A DNA stretch of 64,000 nt, from contig JAUIEJ010000004.1 in NCBI GenBank assembly GCA_030428885.1, positions 124,001 to 188,000 of the forward strand, given 5' to 3'. Below, piece after piece: positions 24,785 through 31,930 of this stretch. Under the pieces are notes generated by a model, which had not been told where the DNA came from, searched no databases, and saw only the letters and a program-made list of their open reading frames with translations. How positions within the stretch are numbered: position 1 is the stretch's first letter; each line of letters opens with the position of its first letter. Origin of the DNA: Gemmatimonadota bacterium (GTDB lineage: Bacteria; Gemmatimonadota; Gemmatimonadetes; Longimicrobiales; Gaopeijiaceae). Position numbers and translations under genes: made by a program.

Positions 24785-26770
24785 ATGTCCACGTCCAAGC
24801 GCCTTTTCACCCTGACCGGAGTCGGCCTGGCTCTCGCCAGCGTGGGCGCCTACGCCTGTTCCAGCGGCGGCGACACCCCGTTGGGCTCCGCCGACCTCGC
24901 CGACGCCGCTCGCCAGGTGTACGTCGCCCCGGGCGAGTACGACGAGTTCTACGCCTTCATGTCGGGCGGCTTCAGCGGCAACCTCACGGTCATGGGGCTT
25001 CCCTCGGGGCGCCTGCTGAAGACCGTCCCCGTCTTCAGCCAGTTCCCCGAGAACGGGTGGGGATACGCCGAAGAGACCACGGCCATGCTTGAAACCAGCC
25101 ACGGCTTCCTTCCGTGGGACGACGCCCACCACCCCGAGTTGTCCATGACCGACGGGGTGCCCGACGGTCGCTGGATCTTCATCAACGGCAACAACACGCC
25201 CCGGGTGGCGCGGATCGATCTCTCCACCTTCGAGACCACCGAGATCGTGGAGATCCCCAATTCGGCGGGGAACCACGGCTCGCCCTTCATCACCCCCAAC
25301 TCCGACTACCTGGTGGCCACCACGCGCTTCAGCGTGCCCGTGCCCAACCGGGACATGCCCATCGAGGAGTACCGGGGAAACTTCAAGGGCATGCTGAGCT
25401 TCATCCGGGCCAACGAGCCGGGCAACATGCACGTGGCCTTCCAGGTGCTGGTGCCCGGGTACAACTACGACCTGGCCCACGCCGGCAAGGGACCGTCCGA
25501 CGGCTGGATGTTCTTCACCTCGTACAACTCCGAGGAGGAGCACACGCTGCTGGAGATCAACGCGTCCCGGAAGGACAAGGACTTCGTGGCCGCCGTGAAC
25601 TACCGGCGGGCCGAGCAGTGCATCGCCGACGGAGCCGGCCGCGACATGGCGACGAGCTACCGCCACAACCTCATGGGTGACGACCACATCGCCCGGTCCA
25701 ACGAGGTGACGTCGGTGAAGGTCATCGAGGCCGCCGACTGCTCCGACATGATCTACTTCCTGCCCACGCCGAAGTCGCCCCACGGCGTCGACGTCGATCC
25801 CACGGGCCAATACATCGTGGCCGGCGGGAAGCTGGCCACGGTGATCCCCGTGCACTCGTTCGCGAAGATGCAGGACGCCATCGCCGCCCAGGACTTCGAG
25901 ACGGTCATCGACGGCATCCCGGTCCTCACCTACGAGTCGGTCATCGCCGGCGAGGTGGAGAACGCCGGACTGGGGCCGCTCCACACCGAGTTCGACGGCA
26001 ACGGCTACGCCTACACCACGGCCTTCATCTCGTCGGAGATCGTGAAGTGGGAGATCGGCACCTGGCAGGTCGTGGACCGCATCGACGTCTACTACTCGGT
26101 GGGCCACCTCATGATTCCCGGGGGCGACAGCCGAGAGCCCGCAGGGAAGTACCTGGTGGCGCTCAACAAGATCACCAAGGACCGCTACCTGCCCACGGGA
26201 CCCGAGCTGGCCCACGCGGCCCAGCTCATCGACATCAGCGGCGATCGCATGCGGCTGCTCCTGGACTTCCCCACCCAGGGTGAGCCCCACTACGCCCAGG
26301 CCATCTCCGCCGACCTGATCCGGGACCGGCAGGTGCAGTTCTTCACCCTCGACGAAAACACCAACCCGTACGCGGCCAGGAGCGAGGCCGAGGCCCGGGT
26401 CGAGCGGGACGGCAACGACGTCCACGTCTACATGACGGCGATCCGCAGCCACTTCGCCCCCGACAACATCGAGGGGATCCGGGTGGGCGACACCGTCTAC
26501 TTCCACGTCACCAACCTCGAGCAGGACTGGGACGTGCCCCACGGCTTCGCGGCCTTCGGCGCCACCAACGCCGAACTCCTGGTCATGCCGGGTCAGACCC
26601 GCACCCTGAAGTGGGAGCCCCGGAGCCCGGGAATCTACCCCATCTACTGCACGGACTTCTGCTCGGCGCTCCACCAGGAGATGCAGGGCTACGTGCGGGT
26701 GTCGGATCCGGCGGCCGGCACGCCCCTCCGCTGGGGCACCGGCGGCAGTTGGAGCACCCCGCAGAACTGA
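24785..26770 (+). CDS. nosZ: Nitrous-oxide reductase, clade II (Sec-dependent)
   Basis: NosZ reduces N2O to N2 in the periplasm. This 661-residue protein has an N-terminal seven-bladed propeller with CuZ histidines (H115-H116 in DDAHHPE, others in GNHGSP, SPHGVD, GPLHTEF, GEPHYAQ). Its C-terminal cupredoxin domain has the CuA set: H586 (VPHGF) and C622-x3-C626-x3-H630-x2-M633 (CTDFCSALHQEM). The signal lacks the twin-arginine motif of clade I and looks Sec-type. The signal ends AYAC-SSGG, which could be an atypical lipobox, so a membrane-tethered enzyme is possible. The ATG at 24785 has AGGAG upstream. A stable hairpin follows the stop. Confidence 0.98.
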   Translation: MSTSKRLFTLTGVGLALASVGAYACSSGGDTPLGSADLADAARQVYVAPGEYDEFYAFMSGGFSGNLTVMGLPSGRLLKTVPVFSQFPENGWGYAEETTAMLETSHGFLPWDDAHHPELSMTDGVPDGRWIFINGNNTPRVARIDLSTFETTEIVEIPNSAGNHGSPFITPNSDYLVATTRFSVPVPNRDMPIEEYRGNFKGMLSFIRANEPGNMHVAFQVLVPGYNYDLAHAGKGPSDGWMFFTSYNSEEEHTLLEINASRKDKDFVAAVNYRRAEQCIADGAGRDMATSYRHNLMGDDHIARSNEVTSVKVIEAADCSDMIYFLPTPKSPHGVDVDPTGQYIVAGGKLATVIPVHSFAKMQDAIAAQDFETVIDGIPVLTYESVIAGEVENAGLGPLHTEFDGNGYAYTTAFISSEIVKWEIGTWQVVDRIDVYYSVGHLMIPGGDSREPAGKYLVALNKITKDRYLPTGPELAHAAQLIDISGDRMRLLLDFPTQGEPHYAQAISADLIRDRQVQFFTLDENTNPYAARSEAEARVERDGNDVHVYMTAIRSHFAPDNIEGIRVGDTVYFHVTNLEQDWDVPHGFAAFGATNAELLVMPGQTRTLKWEPRSPGIYPIYCTDFCSALHQEMQGYVRVSDPAAGTPLRWGTGGSWSTPQN

Positions 26771-26782
26771 TTCCGACGACCC

Positions 26783-26811
26783 CCGGGAGCGGGCGCCGTG
26801 CCCGCTCCCGG
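26783..26811 (+). terminator. Intercistronic hairpin after nosZ
   Basis: CCGGGAGCGGGC and GCCCGCTCCCGG form a perfect 12-bp stem with a 5-nt loop, 12 bp after the nosZ stop and 46 bp before the next start. There is no U-tract. It could be a partial terminator or an mRNA-stabilising structure that raises nosZ over the downstream assembly genes. Confidence 0.7.
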
Positions 26812-26857
26812 ACCGTCGGCTCCCCCGACTCTCCCGTCGTTCCACGAGGACCCCACC

Positions 26858-27985
26858 ATGATGACGCGTGCGAGCCGGATCCTGGTTCTGGTGGCCTCCC
26901 TGGCCCTGGTCCTGGTCTACCTGCTCCCCATCTGGGTCATCGACCTCGAGGCGCCCCAGTATCCCGAGGGCCTCGGCATGGTGATCCACATCGATGACAT
27001 CGCCGGTCAGAAGCCCAACGACCTGAACAACATCAACAACCTGAACCACTACATCGGCATGAAGCGGATCGAGCCCGAGTCGATCCCCGAACTCGCCGTG
27101 ATGCCCTGGCTCGTGGGACTCCTCATGGCCGGGGGTCTCCTCGCCGCCGCCGTCGGTCGCCGGCGCCTGCTGTACGGGTGGATCGCCACCTATGTCGTGG
27201 TGGCCGTGGTGGGCCTCGCCGACTTCTACAAGTGGGAGTACGACTACGGCCACAACCTCGACGAGGAGAACGCCATCATCAAAGTGCCGGGCATGAACTA
27301 TCAGCCGCCCCTCATCGGCTCGAAGCAGCTCCTGAACTTCCGGGCCCACTCGTGGCCCGGGGCCGGCGGCTGGATCCTCATCGGGGTGTCGGTGGTGGGC
27401 TTGGGGGTAGCGGTGGCCGAGCGCCGACGCGCCCGGAGCGCACGCCTCGACGGGCGGTCCCCCAGCGCCCCCGCCCTGCGCCACGTGGCCCTCGGGCTGC
27501 TGGGAACCGCCACCGTGGGTGCAGCGGCCTGCGGAGCGCCCGGTCCCCGCCCGGCCCGGATCGGCGACGACACCTGCACGCGCTGCCTCATGAACGTCAT
27601 GGACGAGAACTCCGTGGCCGAGGCCGTCACCTCCACGGGCGTGGTCCACGTCTTCGATTCCATCGAGTGCATGGCGGCCTGGTTGGAGGGCGACGGCAGC
27701 GACCTCTCCATCCACTCCGTGTGGGTCACCGACCGGGCCCGGCCCGGACAGTTCATTCCCGCCGAGGAGGCCCACTATCTGGCCAGCGACGGCCTCCCGT
27801 CTCCCATGGGCCTGGGGCTGTCGGCCTGGGCCGAGGCACCGAATCGGGCCGCCGCCCGAGACGAGCACGGCGGCGAGGCGTTGGATTGGGCCGGCGTGCG
27901 AGCCTTCGTCGCCCGGCGGTGGCCCGACGGCGCCACCGGCATGGGGATGGGTCACGGCGGACACGGCCAGGAGATACGGCCGTGA
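26858..27985 (+). CDS. Fusion of a four-helix nos membrane protein (NosB-like) with copper chaperone NosL
   Basis: The 375-residue product has two parts. Residues 1-~190 carry four membrane helices (LVLVASLALVLVYLLP, WLVGLLMAGGLLAAAVG, GWIATYVVVAVVGLADFY, GWILIGVSVVGLGVAVA) and a periplasmic loop of about 60 residues, like the membrane protein often found between nosZ and nosD in clade II clusters. After a fifth hydrophobic stretch ending in AAAC, residues ~230-375 resemble NosL, with a CTRCLM motif (C240, C243, M245) in place of the usual CxxCGM. NosL delivers Cu(I) to NosZ. No stop or frameshift separates the halves, although a GTG near 27484 could allow internal initiation of NosL as a lipoprotein. 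The ATG at 26858 has CGAGGA upstream. The next start overlaps its stop (GTGA). Confidence 0.82.
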   Translation: MMTRASRILVLVASLALVLVYLLPIWVIDLEAPQYPEGLGMVIHIDDIAGQKPNDLNNINNLNHYIGMKRIEPESIPELAVMPWLVGLLMAGGLLAAAVGRRRLLYGWIATYVVVAVVGLADFYKWEYDYGHNLDEENAIIKVPGMNYQPPLIGSKQLLNFRAHSWPGAGGWILIGVSVVGLGVAVAERRRARSARLDGRSPSAPALRHVALGLLGTATVGAAACGAPGPRPARIGDDTCTRCLMNVMDENSVAEAVTSTGVVHVFDSIECMAAWLEGDGSDLSIHSVWVTDRARPGQFIPAEEAHYLASDGLPSPMGLGLSAWAEAPNRAAARDEHGGEALDWAGVRAFVARRWPDGATGMGMGHGGHGQEIRP

Positions 27986-29223
27986 CCCTCGCCGCCCTGG
28001 CCCTCGGGGCCGTAGTCGCCGTGCCCGCCGACACCCTTCGGGTGGGACCCGATGCCCCCTTCCCCACCGTGGGGGCCGCCGTGGACGCCGCCCCCGCCCA
28101 CGCCACGATCCGCGTGGCGCCGGGCGTCTACCGGGAGTCCACCGTCATCCTCGATCGCCCCCTGACCCTGGTGGGTGAGCCCGGGGCGATCCTGGACGGC
28201 GAGGGCGAGCGGGGCCTGGTGGTGGTGACGGCCGACTCGGTGACGGTCACCGGCCTCACCTTCCGCAGCACCGGGCTGTCGTTCACCGACGACCGGGCCG
28301 CCGTCCTGGTGGATCAGGCCCGGTTCTGCCGCATCGAGAACAACCGGTTCGAGCAGACCTTCTTCGGAGTCTACCTGGCCAACACCGGCGACTGTGTCGT
28401 GGCTGACAACGTTCTGGAGACCGAGTCGGAGCGGGAGACCCGGGGCGGCAACGGCATCCACCTCTGGTACAGCAAGGGCATCGAGATCCGGGGCAACCGG
28501 GTAAAGGGACACCGGGACGGCATCTACTTCGAGTTCGTGGAAGACGCCCGGGTGGTGAACAACGAATCCAGGGAGAACCTGCGCTACGGCCTCCACTTCA
28601 TGTTCTCCGACAGTTGCACCTACCGGGACAATCGGTTCGTGGAGAACGGAGCGGGGGTGGCGGTCATGTATTCCCGGGACGTGCTCATGACGGGCAACGA
28701 CTTCGACCGGAACCGGGGGACCGCGGCCTTCGGCCTGCTCCTCAAGGACATCACCGACTCCCGCATCGAGGCCAATCGGTTCCGGGACAACAGCGTCGCC
28801 ATCCACGCCGAGGGATCCAACCGGCTCCAGGTCGTGGGCAACGACTTCCTTGCCAACGGGTGGGCCGTCCAGCTCATGGCCAACTCCGAAGACGCCGCCT
28901 TCGAGGGCAACAACTTCGTGGGCAACACCTTCGACGTGGCCACCAACAGCCGTCGCGCCTACAGCACCTTCTCCGGCAACTACTGGGACCGCTACGACGG
29001 CTGGGACCTGGACCACGACGGGGTGGGCGACGTGGCCCACCGCCCCGTGCGCCTCTTCGCCTTCCTGGTGCAGCGCAACCGGCCCACCCTGGTGCTCCAC
29101 CGGAGCCTGGTCGTGGGGCTTCTGGACCTGGCCGAGCGGGTGTTCCCCCTCCTCACCCCCGACAACCTGGTGGACGAGCGCCCCTCTCTCGCTCCTCTCG
29201 CCACCGCATGGAGGCCGTCGTGA
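27982..29223 (+). CDS. nosD: Nitrous-oxide reductase maturation protein NosD
   Basis: This 413-residue periplasmic protein has a short signal (LAALALGAVVAVPAD) and then a right-handed parallel beta-helix of pectate-lyase-like repeats (ENNRFEQTFFGVYLANT, GNRVKGHRDGIYFEF, ENLRYGLHFMFSD, GNDFLANGWAVQLMAN). The YWDRYDGWDLDHDGVGD segment is characteristic. NosD works with the NosFY transporter in building the copper centres of NosZ. The GTG start overlaps the preceding stop (GTGA), and the gene ends over the nosF start. Confidence 0.95.
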   Translation: MTLAALALGAVVAVPADTLRVGPDAPFPTVGAAVDAAPAHATIRVAPGVYRESTVILDRPLTLVGEPGAILDGEGERGLVVVTADSVTVTGLTFRSTGLSFTDDRAAVLVDQARFCRIENNRFEQTFFGVYLANTGDCVVADNVLETESERETRGGNGIHLWYSKGIEIRGNRVKGHRDGIYFEFVEDARVVNNESRENLRYGLHFMFSDSCTYRDNRFVENGAGVAVMYSRDVLMTGNDFDRNRGTAAFGLLLKDITDSRIEANRFRDNSVAIHAEGSNRLQVVGNDFLANGWAVQLMANSEDAAFEGNNFVGNTFDVATNSRRAYSTFSGNYWDRYDGWDLDHDGVGDVAHRPVRLFAFLVQRNRPTLVLHRSLVVGLLDLAERVFPLLTPDNLVDERPSLAPLATAWRPS

Positions 29224-29987
29224 CCCGCGCCACCCCCCTCCCCTCCCCCACCCTGCGCGTCGCGGACATCCGAAAGCGGTACGGCGCCCTGGACGTGCTG
29301 CGGGGCGTGGACCTGAGCCCCGCCGCCGGCCGGGTGACCGCCGTCCTGGGCCCCAACGGGGCGGGAAAGACGACGCTCCTCAAGACGATCCTCGGGCTGG
29401 TGCGCCCCGACCACGGCGAGGTGCTCATCGACGGCGCCGCGGCGGGCACGGACGCCTCGGTGCGCCACGCCATCGGCTACATGCCCCAACTGCCGCGGTT
29501 TCCCGGCAACCTCACCCCCCGGGAGCTCACCTCCATGCTGGACGACCTCCGGGCCTTCCGGGGCGTGCCGGACGAGGAACTGGTGGAGGCGTTCGGCCTG
29601 GCGCCCGAATACGACAAGCCGATCCGGGCCCTCTCCGGAGGCACGCGCCAGAAGGTCAACGCGGCCCTGGCCTTCCGGTACCGGGCCCCGATCCTGGTCC
29701 TGGACGAACCCACGGCCAGCCTCGACCCCGTGGCGGCCCGCGTTCTCAAGGAGAAGGTGCGGCGGGAACGGGCGGAGGGGCGCATGGTCCTCCTGACATC
29801 CCACGACCTGGGACAGGTCCAGGCCCTGGCCGACGATATCGTCCTCCTCCTGGACGGTCGGGTGGCCTTCCGCGGGTCCCTGACCGGCCTGCTGACGACC
29901 ACCGGCCAGGCCGACCTCGAAGGCGCCATCGCCACCCTCATGCAACACGACGCACCCCTCCCTTTCGACCGTGAGGAGGTGGCCTGA
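29220..29987 (+). CDS. nosF: Nos ABC transporter ATP-binding protein NosF
   Basis: This 255-residue ATPase powers the NosDFY complex that supports copper-centre assembly in NosZ. It has Walker A (GPNGAGKTT), a Q-loop (GYMPQLPRF), the ABC signature (LSGGTRQKV, with T in place of Q/M), Walker B (ILVLDEPTASLD) and the H-loop (LLTSHDLGQV). I prefer the GTG at 29220, which overlaps the nosD stop (GTGA) and has GGAGG 5 bases upstream. An ATG at 29208 is an in-frame alternative adding four residues. Its TGA overlaps the nosY ATG. Confidence 0.95.
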   Translation: MTRATPLPSPTLRVADIRKRYGALDVLRGVDLSPAAGRVTAVLGPNGAGKTTLLKTILGLVRPDHGEVLIDGAAAGTDASVRHAIGYMPQLPRFPGNLTPRELTSMLDDLRAFRGVPDEELVEAFGLAPEYDKPIRALSGGTRQKVNAALAFRYRAPILVLDEPTASLDPVAARVLKEKVRRERAEGRMVLLTSHDLGQVQALADDIVLLLDGRVAFRGSLTGLLTTTGQADLEGAIATLMQHDAPLPFDREEVA

Positions 29988-30778
29988 TGAGCGCCACGCT
30001 CCGGGCGATCCTGGCCCATACGATTCGCAACCAACTTCGGGGCCGGGCCGTCCCGGGGTACGCCGCCTTCTTCTTCGCCGCGACCACGGGACTGCTCCAG
30101 TTCGGCGGCGGCCCCACTCGAACCCTCCCGTCCCTGGCCAGCGTCATCCTCCTCGTGGTGCCTCTGGTGACCCTGGTGATCGGTACGGTAGGCTTCTACG
30201 ACGGGCGGGAGTTCACCGAACTCCTCCTGTCCCATCCGGTGTCCCGCACGCGCCTCTTCATGGCCCACTACCTGGGCCTGGTGCTGCCCCTGGGGGCGGC
30301 CTTCGCCGTAGGTACGGGGCTCCCCCTGGTCACGGCCGGCCTGGACTCGGCCACGTGGGCGCCGGCGCTGCTCACCGTGGCGGGCGGCCTGCTCCTCACC
30401 GGCGTCTTCGGAGCGTTGGCGATCCTGGTGGCCACATCGGTGGGCACCGCCGCCCGGGGACTCGCCACGGCGCTGCTGGTGTGGCTCGGACTCACGGTGT
30501 TGTACGACGGGGTCGTGCTGATGGGCGCCCAGGCCTTCTCGGCGTATCCCCTGGAGCGGCCTCTCCTGGCGGCCATGCTCCTCAACCCCGTGGACCTGGC
30601 CCGGGTGATGGTCCTCATGGCGCTGGACGCTCCGGCGCTCCTGGGCTACACCGGGGCCGTCTTCCAGGACTTCTTCGGCACGGCCGCGGGCGCACTGGTA
30701 GCGGCGGGGTCGCTGGCGCTGTGGATCGGAGTGCCCGTGGCCCTGGCGGCTCGGCGGTTCCGGCGCATGGACTTCTAG
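29987..30778 (+). CDS. nosY: Nos ABC transporter permease NosY
   Basis: This 263-residue inner-membrane protein has about six helices (around ILLVVPLVTLVIGTVGFYDG, YLGLVLPLGAAFAVGTGLP, LLTVAGGLLLTGVFGALAIL, LLVWLGLTVLYDGVVL). The cytoplasmic FTELLLSHPVSRTRLF loop is typical of ABC-2 permeases of the NosY type. It pairs with NosF. The start overlaps the nosF stop (TGATG). It is the last gene of the operon, and its end overlaps the convergent Rrf2 gene by 4 bp. Confidence 0.95.
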   Translation: MSATLRAILAHTIRNQLRGRAVPGYAAFFFAATTGLLQFGGGPTRTLPSLASVILLVVPLVTLVIGTVGFYDGREFTELLLSHPVSRTRLFMAHYLGLVLPLGAAFAVGTGLPLVTAGLDSATWAPALLTVAGGLLLTGVFGALAILVATSVGTAARGLATALLVWLGLTVLYDGVVLMGAQAFSAYPLERPLLAAMLLNPVDLARVMVLMALDAPALLGYTGAVFQDFFGTAAGALVAAGSLALWIGVPVALAARRFRRMDF

Positions 30779-31176
30779 GAAGGGGGCGACCCCAGGACGT
30801 CGGCCACCGTGCGGTTCTGGAAGAAGTGGATGGCGGGCGCGCTGGCTTCCCGCCAGGCCGTGTGGACGGGGCACCCACCCACGTCGGTGCAGGTGCCCCG
30901 CCCCAGGAGGCACTGGCGTTCGGCACCCATGCCGTCGAAGTGCCGGACCACGTCCAGAAGCCGCATCCGGTCCGGAGGCGTGGCGAGTCGAACCCCCCCG
31001 TTGCGCCCCCGCTCGCTCACCAGCACGCCCTCGTGGGCCAGGGTATTGAGGATCTTGGCCAGGTAGGTCGAGGGGACATCGAGCGCAGCGGCCACGGCGG
31101 CGGCCGACACCGGTCCTTCGTGGGCCGCGATGTGGAGCACCGCGTTGAGGGCGTATCCCGCCGTTCGGGTAACCAC
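30775..31176 (-). CDS. Second Rrf2-family Fe-S regulator (NsrR-like)
   Basis: This 133-residue regulator begins VVTRTAGYALNAVLHIAAH and carries the Rrf2 helix-turn-helix (VPSTYLAKILNTLAHEGVLVSERGRNGGVRLA). Its cysteines C89, C96 and C102 are placed like the NsrR cluster ligands, and the protein is close in plan to the first Rrf2 gene but clearly not identical. It stands convergent at the end of the nos operon, overlapping nosY by 4 bp, so read-through could produce antisense RNA against nosY. The start is a GTG at 31176 with no strong Shine-Dalgarno sequence; no ATG is available upstream in this frame. Confidence 0.9.
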   Translation of the reverse strand: MVTRTAGYALNAVLHIAAHEGPVSAAAVAAALDVPSTYLAKILNTLAHEGVLVSERGRNGGVRLATPPDRMRLLDVVRHFDGMGAERQCLLGRGTCTDVGGCPVHTAWREASAPAIHFFQNRTVADVLGSPPS

Positions 31177-31235
31177 GCGTCGGCGTCCGGAGAGAGCGGT
31201 GAAGAGGATCGGGAGGGGCGTGTCGGAAGATAGGC

Positions 31236-31247
31236 GACCTCGAGGTC
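31236..31247. promoter_or_regulatory. 12-bp palindrome between divergent Rrf2 and DinB genes
   Basis: GACCTCGAGGTC is a perfect palindrome in the 119-bp divergent gap. Palindromes of this size are expected by chance several times in a window of this length, so its placement is the only reason to list it. Confidence 0.25.
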
Positions 31248-31295
31248 CGAGCCAGAGCGCGGACCCCGCAGGCCCGCCCGGGAGTACTCGGGGCC

Positions 31296-31871
31296 ATGAC
31301 AACTCCTCCCCGCCCCGGCGTGCCGGGCACCCCCGGCGAACTGATCCACGGGCTCGACGCCCAGACCGACGAACTGGTGTCACTGCTCCGGGCCCTGGAC
31401 GACCCCCGGGTGATCCGCCGGCCGGCGGAGGGAAAGTGGGCGGTCATCGAACACGTGGACCATCTCGTGAAGGTCAACGCCCGCTACGCCGACGCCCTGG
31501 GAGACGCCCTGAACCGGGGCTGGACCGCCGGAAAGACGGGCGCCGGCCCCTTCCGCGGCAGCGTCGTGGGCCGCTTCTTCGCCCGCTCCATGGAGCCCCC
31601 GGTCCGGAAGCGCATCAAGACCATGAAGGCCATGGAGCCCGGTACGGCGCTGGAGATCGACGCCACCCGGGCCGCCTTCGAAGACGCCCAGAATCGCATC
31701 CGGGAGCTCCTCGCCCGGGCGGAGAGCGACGGCCTCGACCTGGACGGCATCCGCATGGGCTCGCCCTTCCTCCCCCTGGTGCGGGCCCCCGTCTCCAGTT
31801 GGTTCGCCGTGGTCACGGCCCACACACGGCGCCACATCTGGCTGATCCGGGAGACGCTGGAGCAGGTCTGA
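31296..31871 (+). CDS. DinB-like four-helix metal-binding protein
   Basis: This 191-residue protein shows the DinB/YfiT-type four-helix bundle: LIHGLDAQTDELVSLLRAL, then KWAVIEHVDHLVKVN with the first histidines, and a distal TAHTRRHIWLIRETLEQ supplying the other ligand histidines. Such proteins often bind nickel or zinc and act in thiol-transfer or stress reactions; none can be assigned here. The ATG at 31296 is divergent from the second Rrf2 gene. It ends 59 bp before the acylase start. Confidence 0.8.
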   Translation: MTTPPRPGVPGTPGELIHGLDAQTDELVSLLRALDDPRVIRRPAEGKWAVIEHVDHLVKVNARYADALGDALNRGWTAGKTGAGPFRGSVVGRFFARSMEPPVRKRIKTMKAMEPGTALEIDATRAAFEDAQNRIRELLARAESDGLDLDGIRMGSPFLPLVRAPVSSWFAVVTAHTRRHIWLIRETLEQV

Positions 31872-31917
31872 CGGCACCGCCGGCCCCTCTCCCTCGCCAA
31901 CCCCGGCGGGTCGGGCC

Positions 31918-31923
31918 TACCTT
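31918..31923 (+). promoter_or_regulatory. Candidate -10 element for a leaderless transcript
   Basis: TACCTT stands exactly 7 bases before the ATG at 31931, and no Shine-Dalgarno sequence is present. A TANNNT box at this distance is the signature of leaderless mRNAs in several bacterial phyla. A second case is at 43085-43090. Confidence 0.45.
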
Positions 31924-31930
31924 GGCCGCC

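Noticed and set aside
24629-27964. A 1,111-codon open frame on the minus strand opposite nosZ and the NosL fusion
   Set aside because: The translation is a His/Val/Gly-rich mirror of the real genes, an effect of high GC in the third codon position. No motif or RBS supports it.
31877-31909. Possible terminator after the DinB-like gene
   Set aside because: The 7-bp arms have a 19-nt loop and no U-tract, which is too weak in GC-rich DNA.
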